From NCBI RefSeq assembly GCF_002262885.1, contig NZ_NKYF01000002.1:124001-188000 (forward strand): 64,000 nucleotides of DNA, written 5' to 3'. The first letter of the stretch is position 1. Every line of letters begins with the position of its first letter. A program made the translations under genes and the position numbers. Positions 43,391 to 54,900 of the stretch are shown one piece after another. The stretch comes from Pseudonocardia sp. MH-G8. GTDB taxonomy: Bacteria; Actinomycetota; Actinomycetes; Mycobacteriales; Pseudonocardiaceae. Below the pieces are notes generated by a model, which was not told the origin of the DNA, did not search any database, and saw nothing but the letters and a program-made list of their open reading frames with translations.

Positions 43391-46300
43391 TCAATGCTCA
43401 CGGACGGCAGCCAGTGCGGCGGTCACCTCGGCGTGGGAGGCGGTGCCGGGGGTGAGGCTCGCCGGGCGGTTCACCGCCGAGGCGAGCCTCCGCAGCGCCC
43501 GCTCGGGCGGGGTGCTCGGGTGCAGGGGCGCGTCATCGAGCGCAGCGAGCAGGGCCCGGGTACCGGGCGCGAGCACGTGGACCGCACGACCGCGCTCGCG
43601 CCGCTGCTGCAGGAGCCCGAGCTGCCCGAGCGCCCGTAGCCGCTGGAGCATCGGAGGCTTCGTCGTGCCGGCCTGCTCGGCGAGTTCCGCCGCGGTGGCG
43701 CCGCCGGTCGCGGCGGCGGCGGCATCGAGGGTTCCGCGTACCGAGTTCGGCGCCGCCGGGACAACCCGGGCGGCCAGCGGACCGCGCGGCAGCCCTCGCA
43801 CGGTGTCGATGGCGGCGGCGACGGCGGTCGTGGTGGCGTGGCCCGGTTGCAGGCGGGTCGGGGTGTCGAGCGCGACGGCGAGGTCGTGCAGAGCCTGCTG
43901 GTGGCGGGTCTGCGGCTGCACCGGGACGGCGGCGAGCAGCTGCACGAGCCGCTGCGTCGCCTCGGGCAACCGGTAGGCGAGGTCGCGCGGGTTCGCCCCG
44001 GGTCGGGGATCCCTGGCCTGCCACACGTATCCCCACTCGACCAGGGCCTGCAGCCGCAACCGCACGGCGGAGGGCTCCGTCCCCGGTAGGCCCGCGGTGA
44101 GCTCGGCGACCGCGAGCCCGTCCGGGTTCCGGGCGAGTACCTCGAGCATCGCGCGCACCGAGTTCGACGGTGCCGGACGGCCGCGGGCGGGCAACGGGCC
44201 GTCCGGCACGTCCCGCACGGATTGGAGGATCTCCGCGGTGCGGGCGGTCGACGGTGAGACCGGGTCGAGGCGGTCGGTGCCCGCGAGCCGGAGGGCGAGC
44301 AGGGCGAGCGGGCGGCGCTCGTCGTGGTGGGTCTCCGGGCGGTCGAGCTCGGCGAGGAGCCGGAGCGTGGCCGGGGCGAGCCGGTAGCGGTAGCCGCGTG
44401 CGCCGCGGCGGGGCTCGCGCTGGACCAGGCCCCAGTCGAGGAACGCCGCCAGCCGCAGCCGCACCGCCGTCCGGTCCACGGCGGTGCGGCGGACGATCTC
44501 GGCCTCCGTCCACCCGTCCGGCGCCTCGGCCAGCAGGTCGAGCACCGCCTGCAGCGAACCGGACGGTGCGTGCGGCACCGGCGGCGCTAGTGGCGCCCCG
44601 GCCTGCGCGGCGATCGCGTCGACCCCGGCACGCACGCCCTCCCGGGTGACCGACGAGACGACGGTCGTCGGCGCGGAGAGCAGGACGACCAGCTCCTCCA
44701 CGGTGGCACGGCGGCCGCGGTCCTCGACGGCCGCCGGATCCGCGAGCTGCGTGAGCAGTCGCAGGCCGGCCGCGGTCGGGGTGTGGACGACCTGCGCGGC
44801 GCGCCCCGGGCCGTCCCAGTCGATGTCGAGCGCGACCAGGCCCCACCGGCCCAGGTCGGCGAGCCGGCCGACGACCCCTGCCTCGCTGACCTGCTGGGCC
44901 CGCGCGACGGCTGCGGCGGTGGCCGGTGCACCGGCGGCGAGGGCGCGCAGCGTGCCCCACAGGGAGTCGACCGGGACCTGGGGTGTCGGATCCCGCTCGA
45001 GGACGCCCGCGACGGCGCGCGCCAGCGCCTCGGTCGAGGGCGAGCCGGGCGCCAGGTCGGCGTCGAGCGCCAGCAGCGGGGCGAGCGCCTGCACGGTGGC
45101 CCGGCGGTGCGGGTCCGCCACGACGACGGGGGCCGCCAGGTCGCCGAGCAGCAGCCGGGTGACCGCCCGGACCGAGTAGAGCTTGCGGGCGCGAGCACCG
45201 CGCCGGGCGTCGAGCAGGCCCCAGTCGGCGAGCACGTGCAGCCGGTGACGGAGTGCAGGCAGCGCCAGGACACCGATGCGCTCGGCGAGGTCCTCGGCAC
45301 TCACGGGCCCGGCAGCGGCCACCGCCCCGAGCGTGGCCCACACCGAGTCCGGCGCGACGGGCCGGCCCATCGCGGCGAGCGGTCCGCCCGGGACGGCGCG
45401 GACCGCGTCCACGGACTCGCGCAGCTCCTCCCGGCGCAGCGCGGCGCGATCGAGCGCCGCGGCCAGCTGCTCCACGGCACTGCGGCGCGCCGGGTCGCCC
45501 GCCCGTTCCGGATGTGCCAGCTCGGCCAGCAGCTCCCGGGTGGGCCCGGGCAGGCTGTAGCGGGCGGTGCGACCACCGCCGCGGCGCACCACCAGCCCCG
45601 ACTCCTGCAGGAGGTGCAACTGCCGCTGGAGCACCTCGTCGGTGAGGCCGGTGACCGCGGCGACCTCCCCGAGGGTGGCCCCGCCGGGTGTCTCCAGGGT
45701 GAGGAGCGCGGCGTGCGCGGAGTCGAGGCGCGGTCCGGTGGGTTGCGCGTGCAGGGGACCGTGGCGCATCGCGCGGACCGCGTCGAGCGCGCCGGTGATG
45801 CGCTGCACCGATCCTTGGCCAAGCTCTGTGGAGGGTGCGTCCAGCAGCCCGGCAAGCGCGCGCAGCCGCCGTTCACCGTCCTCACCCGGGTGCCCCGCCG
45901 CAGCATCCAGCGCGCCGAGGAGCCGCCGCGTGTGCTCGGGCGTGCGGTGGACCGTGCGGCCCGCCCGGGTGCCGCGTTCCACGAGACCCCAGGCGTGCAG
46001 CAGCCGCAGCCGCTGGTTCATCGCCACGATCCCCGGCACCGGTGACGTCGCCGCGAGGTCCTCTGCGGCGGTCCCCCGGTCACCCGCTGCGGCGAGCGCG
46101 TCCAGCAGGCCGCGGTAGGACGTCATGGGCGCCACCTGCCTGGGCGGGAGGGCACCCGGGGGCATGGACCGCACCGCGGCGACGAGCGCACCGAGCTCGG
46201 CCGTCTGCTCGCTGCCCAGCGGCAGCTCCAGCAACCGGGCCAGCTCGTCCAGCACCGCGGCGTAGCGCGGGTCGGGATGGCCGAGCCGGAAGTCGAGGTC

Positions 46301-48960
46301 GCGCAGCAGGGACCGGGTGGGTTCGGCCAGGCGGTAGAGGTAGCGGCGACGGCCGGCGTCCACGGGGAGCCGGCGCTCCAGCAGCCCCCAGCCGTGCAAC
46401 AGGGCGACCCGTTGCCCGAGCACCACGTTCGACACGTCCGGGACGAGCCGAGCCAGCTGTCCGACCGACACCTCCCCCGCCTCGGCGAGGACGTCGAGCA
46501 GGCGTCGCACCGACCCCTCGCTCCGCCCGGCGAGCGGGTCGGCGGGCAGGGCGCCGGAGGGCAGCTCGCGGATCGCGGCGAGCACGGCGGCGAGGCGCTG
46601 CGTCCGTTCGGAGCGGGCGAGCAGCCCGAGCGGCTGGTCGAACCGGTCGCCCAGCTCGTCGAGGAGCACCAGGTAGTGCGGATCCGGCTGGACGGTGCGC
46701 ACGCCCAGGTCGCGCAGCAGGTTGCGGGTGTGCTCCGGCAACGCGTAGAGGTAGCGGGCCGCCCCCGCGGGTGAGGCCGGGTCCGACCACCGGTCGAGGA
46801 GGCCCCACGCGTGCAACGCCCGCAACCGCCGGAACACCGAGATCGTGCTCAGGCCGGGCAGGGCGCGCGCGAGATCGCCGATCGGAACGCCGTCGGGCCG
46901 CGACCCGATCAGCTCGAGCAGGTACCGGACCGTCACGCGCACGTGATCGGAGGGCGGGAGCGGGCTCTCCGCGAGCTCGCGCAGGACGTCCAGCACAGCC
47001 TCGATGCGCCGCGTGGCGGCGAGTTGGACCTGCAGGCTGACGGGCTGCTCGAGCCACCCGGCGAGGACGCCGAGCACCTCCTGGTAGCGCCGGTCCGGGA
47101 TCGTCACCCGGTGGTCGAGGTCGTGCAGCAACCGGTGGGTGTGCGCGGGCAGCCGGTACAGCGCCCGCGAGCCCTCGAAGCGCTGCTCGAGCAGGCCCCA
47201 TGCGGCGAGCCTGCTCAACCGGATCATCACCGCGCGCTGTTGCGGACCCGCCAGGGCTGCCGTCGTGACCTCACCCGCTGCGGCGACGGCGTCGAGCGTC
47301 GCGCGCAAGGGCACGGCGATCGTCTCGAGGCCGCGCGCACGGTCCGGGTGCGCGGGGGGCGCCGGATCGAGCAGCCTCGCGATCACGTCCACCAGCTCGT
47401 CCATCGCGAACCGGTCGCGTCCCGGGTTGCGGCGCAGCAGCACCGCAGCCCGATGCAGGGCCGCCGCGTCCAGCGGGTCGGCGACGGTATCCGGGTGGCG
47501 CAGCGCATCGACGAACCGCAGGCCGAGCTCGGTGAGCTCGTAGGTGAACTTCGTCCGGCTCGGGTGGACGTGGTCCGGCTCGGGCGCCCACCGTGAGCCG
47601 CGCGGGACCACGACCAGGTAGCGGTAGTCCCAATCCAGCGCGCGCCGGGTGACGGTCACCAGTCCCGGCGCCAACCGGTGCAGCGCGGCGGCGTCGACGA
47701 ACTGCCGGTTCGTCCCGAGTGCGACGGCGATCTCGAGGTTGCCCGAGCCCGGTGCCGCCCCGATCACGACCAGCAGGTCCAGGTAGCTCACCACGGGCGG
47801 CTCGTAGAGCGGGTCGATCCGCGCGTGCTCCTCGAGGGGGCTCGCCGGGTTCGCCCGCAGCCGCGCCACGGCTCCGGCGAGCGTCGCCAGCGGCGGTCGC
47901 GCCCGCCGCTCGCGCATGAGCAGGTCGGCCACGTCGAGGAGGGCGGCGCGGTAGGCGGGGTCGTCGACCCGCGCGGGGTCGGCGAGCACATCGAGGAGTG
48001 CGCGGACCGGCTCGCGCAGGACGTAGCTGTCCGCGCCCGTCCCGCGGTGGGTGATCTGGACCAGACCCAGCCGGCCCAGCCTCCGCACCGTGGCCTGCGC
48101 CAGGTCACGCGGGACCCCGAGGGCCTCCGCGAGCCCCGCCGCGGTCGCTCCTGGGTCGTCCCGGACGGCCAGCAGCGCGGCCCCGTAGCTGGTGGGCCCG
48201 GGTTCCCACAGCCCGCCGCGATCCGCATCGGGGTGCAGCGGGCTGTCGGCGAACCGCCGCAGTCGCGATACGGCGGCGGCGAGCTGCTCCACCACCTCGT
48301 CGCCGGTCCCCGGCACCTGCCGCAGCAGCAGGGCGAGCCGGGTGAGCTCGCGCCGGTAGGCCGGGTCCTCGATGTCCGCCTGGTGTGCCAGGTCACCGAG
48401 CAGCCTGCGGGCCGGCACCCCTACCCGGTGCACCGGCGACCGCCGCCCGGCCAGCTGCACCAGCCCGGCGCCGCGCAGCGCGTGCAGCGCTGCCGTGGTC
48501 TCGGACAGCGGCGTGTCGACGGCGATCCCGGCGGGCGTGGCCGCGAGAGCGTGCAGCGCGTCCAGGTAGGTGGGCGGGGCAGGCGCGACGCCTGCCGACC
48601 TGGCCAGCCGGCCCAGGACCCCGGCCACCTGCTCGGCGGTCCGCGCGTCCCACAGGGCAGGGCGGGTCGACAGCGCCATGGCCACGTCGTCCAGGAGCGC
48701 GCGTCGTGGTCCGGCGGGCATGCCTGCGCGGGCATCGACCCGCTCCAGCAGCTGCAGCACCCCGTCCACGGGCGCGTAGCCCGGCCCGGCCCGGCCGACG
48801 CGGAGCAGCCCCGCCTCCACCAACCGATCCACGACGGCACGGGCCTGGTCGGGCGGTGCGGGCAGGACCGTCGTCCGCAGCTGGGCCAGGCTCACCCCCG
48901 GGTTGCTCGCCACGAGCGCGAACAGCGCGCGCAGGGCCGACGCCCGCCCCTCGGGCCGGT
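43391..48960 (-). repeat. Array of about 14 winged-helix-like repeats in the giant protein
   Basis: The last 1,850 or so residues consist of units of about 127-140 residues. Each begins with a helix-turn-helix-like segment (pattern L..L....G.....LA), continues with a second helix and a wing marked by WGLL or WGLV (for example LHAWGLLDR, LHGWGLLER, LADWGLLDA, FLDWGLVQR), then YRLP-type and LL.DL strands, and ends with a helical spacer and a GPL segment. The WGL codons recur about every 380-420 bases (near 46800, 46381, 45981, 45219, 44840, 44425 and 44030). The copies are diverged, so this is an old expansion. Confidence 0.8.
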
Positions 48961-51900
48961 CGCGCTGACCGGCCCGCGCGATCTCCGCACGCCGGACGCG
49001 CGCGAGGGTCAGCCGGATCGCCGCCGGCGCGAGCTGCTCGTCGTCGCGACGCCCGTGCCCGTCGAGCTGTGCGGTCACGAGCGCGTCGAAGCCCGTGTCC
49101 AGGAGCCGGTCCCGCACCAGCTGCCCGATCTCGGCCCGGACGTGCCGGAACGTCACCGTCCACGCCCTGCCGTGCACGTCGACCACGCGCAAGGCGACCA
49201 GCTCGGTGCGCATCCGTCCGAGCCCGAGCCGCTCCAGCTCCGCCTGCCAGCCGCCCCACTCCGCCGTGACCGCACCGCCCGGCCGTCCGGCGGGCGCGGC
49301 TCCCAGCCGCAGCGCGAACGCCAGAGCCAGCCTGCGGCGCTCGGCCGCGCCCAGCGGCCCGGTCGTGACGGCGCGACCCGCTTCCGGTCGCACCAGCGCG
49401 TGCAGCGCCGCAGCCGGTGGCAGCGGCATCGCCTGCACCGCGTCCTCGCGCAGCCCGTCCAGCCGCGCCCGTTCCCGCGCCGCGAGCAGGCCGCGCTGCC
49501 CGGCGTCCAGCAGGACCAACCGGGCCAGCACCTCGGCGTCGACGAACACCGCGAGTCGGCCCGGGTCGGCCGGATCCGGGGCGACGAACTCGACCACGGC
49601 GAACCGGCCCGGCAGGCCGGCGTTCAGCCCGGGCACGGCGTACAACCGCGGCCCGTACCCGCCCCACGTCCCGGCCGGGTCGGCGAGCCGGTATGCGGGC
49701 CCGCCCCGTGCCACCTCCCGCAGCGATCCGCGCAGCTCGGCGAGCAGTCGGACGACCTGCGCGTGCTCGGAGTCGGTCAGGCGCGTCGGCGCACCGCTGC
49801 CGCGCAGCACCGCCACCGCCCCGCCCTCGCGGGCCCGCCCCTGGTCGTCGGTCGTCCCGTCGCCGGGGAACCCGATCCCGTGGCGGGCGAACGCCGCCCG
49901 TCCGATGGCGGTGACGCCGCGGTTCTCGGCGGCGCTGTTGTCACCGTGGAAGTGCCCGCTGTTGACGTCGAGGTGGATCCCGCCCAGCGCGCCGGCGGCG
50001 CTCCGGGTGAACCGTGCCTCCCCTGCGGCGATCACCGGACGCCCGTCGGCCACCACCGGGTGCTTGACGCGCACCTCGCCGAGCACGGCGCTGTGCACGG
50101 TGCGCGGCGCCACCCAGAGCGTGCCGTCGCCACGCAGCGCCCAGATCACCGTCTCCTGTCCGAGCATGATCCGCTCGGCGGCGCGGCTCCCGACCGGAGC
50201 CGGAGCCACCAGGGCGTGGGTGGCCTCCCGCAGCTCGGTCGCGAACACGGGCGCCGCCCGGTTCTCGAAGCGCGGAGCGCGGGTCAGCATCGCCTGCCAA
50301 GCCAGGTCGACAGCCGCGGGCCGGGGCGCGGGCGGGATCGCCCCGGCCGCGTCCAGCAACGGGCCCAGCACCGGCCCGACCAGCACGACGCCGCCGTACC
50401 CGGGGTCCGCCGGCAGCAGCGCCACCAGCTGCGAGGGGCCGCCGGTCGCGGCAGGGGTACTGACCAGTCCCGCCCCGGTGGAGCCGTCCCACGCGAGCGC
50501 CGCGAGCGCGACACCTGCGCCGTCGGCCATCGGTGCGGCGACCGCGCCGCTCGTGATGACCGCCCCGTGAGTGTCCTGCCAGCGGGTTCCCTCGAGGAAG
50601 TGGACCATCACTCGCGTGCGGGGCCGCGCGGCCACGACGACCGGGATCGCACGCCTCGGGAGGGGGGCGAGCTCCAGCGGCGCCATCGGCGCCCGCGCGA
50701 GCCCCGGGTGCTCGACCCGCAGCACCACGAGGCCATCGGTCATCGGCAGCGCCGCGAGGACGCGCCGCGACGGGCGCGGCAGGACGGTGCCGTCGAGCAG
50801 CAGTGTCTCCCCGGCGAGGTGGAGCCGCACCGCGTGGATCCGGCCCCGCCGCGCACGGCCCCGGCCGCCCGCCTCGCCGAGGTGGGCCAGCACGTAGCCG
50901 GCCGGCCCGTCGGTCCACAGCAGCACGCCCGGATCGGCCTGGCCGGGCCGGCCGTCGCCGGACCCGACATCCACGAACCGGTCGAGGACCGCCGGTGTCA
51001 GCCCGCCGAGCTCGCGCGCCTGCAACACCGAGCGCCCCGACTCGCCCACGACGCGCACGAACACGGTCGGACCGTCCGTGTCGAGCCCCGGGTCGGACAG
51101 CATCGGCAGCGACGGCAGCGGCGCGATCCCGCCCAGCTGCGCCTCCGACAGCTCCGGGCGAGCCAGCCGCGTCAGCCCGTGCCGGAACAGAGCGCGGCGG
51201 GTGGCCGCGCTCGGGCCTCCGCCGAGGCGGGCGAGCACCAGCTCCGGATCGCCGAGCACGGCGTCCAGCGCTTCCCGGTCGTCACCGCGCAGCACGGCGA
51301 GGACATCGGTGTCGACGTACAACCAGCCGTCGCTGTGCGCCCAGATCCAGGTCTCGCCCCGCACCCCTGCGATCCGCAGGCGCGCGTTGAGGACCTCGAT
51401 CGCACGTACGCCGTGCGCCCCGTGCCGCGCGAAGTCCGGAGCGGTCATCCCGCCGGTGAGGGATGCGATCTCCGGCGCCCCGGCCGGGATCTCCGCGGCC
51501 ACGGGGGCGCGGGCGAGCACGGCACCGATCACCGCGGGGAAGCGCGGCGGCAGCTCCCGGCGCGCCCCACCGTATAGCGGTTCGTCGCCACCGGGCAGCA
51601 GGACGTCGACGTCGTCGAGCAGGTTCACGCTCGGCTCGGCGGCCACCTGGTCAGCGGCGGTGCGCGCGTCCCGCAGATCCGCGGCGAGCCCCGCGGCGTG
51701 CCCGTCGTGCCGCGCACCGCCGTGCTCGCGGCGGACCAGGTGGAGGTCCCGGTCGAGCTCCGCGAGCACCTCCTCCGGTTCGAGCTCACCGAAGCGCCGG
51801 GCCCGGTCCGCGAGGTCGAGGAAGAGCGCGTCGGTCACAGCCGCGCCTTGCCGGACCGCCGCGCGGTAGCGCGTCTCGGTGCTCTCGACGAGCCGCAACC

Positions 51901-54900
51901 ACGACCGCAGCGCGGCCACCCGCAACGGATCGTCGAGCTCGTCCGCGGCGGAGTGGATCTGCACGAGCAGCATCCCGAGCTCCCGCAGACCGGCGTCGCT
52001 CATGATGCGCTCGAGCTCCGCCTCCACGCGCTCGACGAGCTCGTCGAGCTCCCCGGCGAGCCGTTCGGCCCGCTGCTCCGCGGCCTGCGCAGAGAAGTCG
52101 ATCGCCGCGGCCACCACCTCGTGGTGGCGCAGGAGCGCGTCGCCGTGGTGCGGGAACTTCCCCGCGATCTTGCGGTCGCTGTGCTCGGCCACCGTCGGGT
52201 CCGCGGGGAAGGTCACCCCGTGCCGGGCGAACGCCGACCGCCCGATCGCCAGTACCACCGGGTCGTCCGGGGCCCGGACACCCAGCGTGTAGTGCCCGCT
52301 CAACCCGTTGATCCCGAGCCCGACCAGCCGGGCGCCCCGCAGCTGCGCCACCACCTCGCCCGCGGCGAGGACCGGTGCACCCGCTCCCGCGAGCACGGCG
52401 TGTGTGGTCGGGCCCCGGCCCAGCCACAGCGATCCGTCGAGGCGTACCACCCAGATCACCGGGCGGGTGGCCTCCAGGAACGGCTCGAGCGACGACGCGA
52501 GCAGCGACACCGCCTGCGGGCTGCCGGCGCTCACCGGTGCCGGGTCCGCGCCCGCGACGACCCGCCGGAGCTCCTCCTCCAACGACTCGGGCTTGCGGTT
52601 GTCCAGCTCCTCCAGGCCGGGCACGCCCCTGCCCGCGCGCAACCGGGCGATCACCAGCGCGGCAGCGACCGCCGCGGCGTGGTCGTCGTGGTTCGCCGCA
52701 CCGCGCTCGGCGAGGTGGAAGCGCACCTCGTGGTCGATGACCTCGGCGAGCCATGCCTCATGCAGCCGTCCAGCGGCGACGTGCTCCCGGATCTCGGCCA
52801 CCATCGCCTCGGTCATGACGACGACGCCGCCCGCTGCCACCTCCACGCGCGGGTCGCGCCAGCCGAAGGCCACCAGGCGTTCCAGGACCTCGATCAGCTC
52901 GGCCGGGAGCAGCGGCGCCGCCGCCGCGGTGTCCAGCACGAGCACCGGCGGTCCCCGCGGCATGCCCGGCAACTCGCTCGAAAGCGGCCGGAGGTGCTCG
53001 ACCAGTGCGGGCAGCAGTTCCACCAGTTGCTGAACCTGGCTCTCGGACATGCCACCGAGCGCGAGCGGCCCGCCCGAACCTCCGGCGCCATCGGAGCCCG
53101 GGCCGCCTCGCCACCGCCCGAAGAAGTCACGGAGCTTGCGCCGGCCGCCTCCGGCACCCGACCCGCGCTTGCTCCGGAGGAGGGCCTCGAAGTCGGCGGC
53201 GAGCTCCTCGTGGCGCTCGGCCAGCGCCGCGAGCCGGCCCGCCACGGCCTCGCTCGCCAGCAGGTCGGACACCACGAGCAGCTGACGTGCGGCGTGGTCG
53301 GCGTCGCTCCGGCCGTGCCCGTCGGCGAACGTCGCACGGGCCTTCAGCCGGTCCAGGTCGCGTCCCAGGGACCCGAGCTCGAGAGCGATCCGCTCCGCCG
53401 CGACCCCGAGGTGCCACAGGTCGTCGCTGCGGACCTGCAACGCCGCCACCTGCGCGGCCAGGTCGCGGAACCGGGCGCTCTGCGGCGCGTGCACCAGCAG
53501 CGTCTGCACCTGCAACAGGTGCGCGCCGTCCTTGCGCAGCAGGTCCAGGTATCCGGGTTCACGGACGTCGGATCCGGTGCGCAACCGGTCCGCGAGCCCG
53601 TCGAGAGACTCCTGCACCTCCCGCAGCGCGTCCTCGATCCCCCCGGGCTCCCACGTCCCGAGCTCGGTCCAGTGCTCGGATGTCGGAACCGGGACCGCTT
53701 CTGCAGTGGTGATCTTCGCATCGAACTGGGAGTTCAGCTCCGGCCCCGGACCCATCACCTCGCCGTGGGTCCCGACCGACACGGTCATCGCCACCCGGCC
53801 GGTGGCGTCGAACGCCGGCGCCCCCGACACCCCGGCCACGAGCATGGCGAGCACGGTGACCATCCCGTCCCTCACCGCGATCACCGGTCCCTGGGTGACC
53901 GTGAACACGCCTGCCGGGTAGCCGATGACGGTCAGCAGATCTCCCGGTTCGACCGGCTCGCCGCGCAGCGCAGCGATCTCCCCGCGCACCGGCACGCGCG
54001 CCTCCGCGAGGTCCACGGTCTGGTCGACGAGCCCGGCCCCCATCTCGACGTGGCGCCGCTGCCCCCGCCGCGCTGCCGCGGGGTCGGCGTAGGCCTCGAA
54101 GGGGACCGTGCGCACGTGTGAGACCGGCTCGTCACCGATGCTGTGCTCGGCGGTGACCGTCTCCGCCTGGTGGACCGTGAACCGCACCCGCCCCGTGGTG
54201 GAGCCCTGCTCGGGCGTGCCGGCCTCGACGGCGTAAGCGGTGCCCAGGCTCTGGCCGATCTCACCGCGCTCCTCGAGGACGCTGCGCCGGGCTTCGGCGG
54301 CCCGGTCCGGGTGTTCCAGCAGCCCGCCCGGGGCCCCCTCGGGCACGGGGTAGAAGCCCACGACCCGGTGCCGGCCCGGCGACGACTCGTTCGTCACCAG
54401 CTCCAGCTCCCGGGTCTGCGCGCCCCCGTGCCACGGCATCGTCGCCACGGGCTCGTCGAACCGCACCCGCGTCACCCGCACGAGCACGGTCACGCCGTCC
54501 GCCACCGGCACCGGCACCGGCGCCGGCGCCGGCGCCGGCGCCGGCACCACGGTGTCCCGCACCGCGACCGGTGCCGCCAGGGCGGCACGCGCGAGCAGAT
54601 CCAGCGCCCCGGCCGGTCGCTCCGCCGCCGACCCCGCCGGCAGCCACGGGGCGGTCACCGCGACCAGCCGGTTCAACCCGCTCGCCGCCGGGGCGTCCTC
54701 GAACGAGGACCCGTGGTCGCCGGGTTGGTGGACCTCGAGCGTGCCGTCCCGAACGGCGAGCGCCCAGATCGGGGCATCGTCGGTGTCGCGGACCGGGACG
54801 AACGCGAATCCCTCGAGGCCCTCCAAGCCGGTGTCGGTGCGGAGCTGGTCATCGGTCAGGTCGACGCCGAGGACACGAGCAGCGGCGAGGCGCCGGCCCA

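Noticed and set aside
43391..48960. Splitting the C-terminal array into many separate regulator genes with frameshifts
   Set aside because: The frame is continuous with no stop codons, and no ribosome binding sites precede the units; they belong to one polypeptide.
47678..51577. A 1,299-codon open frame on the plus strand, antisense to the giant gene
   Set aside because: It reads as arginine/histidine/glutamine-rich low-complexity sequence without domains, as expected from the complementary frame of a high-GC gene. The minus-strand frame has clear motifs throughout.
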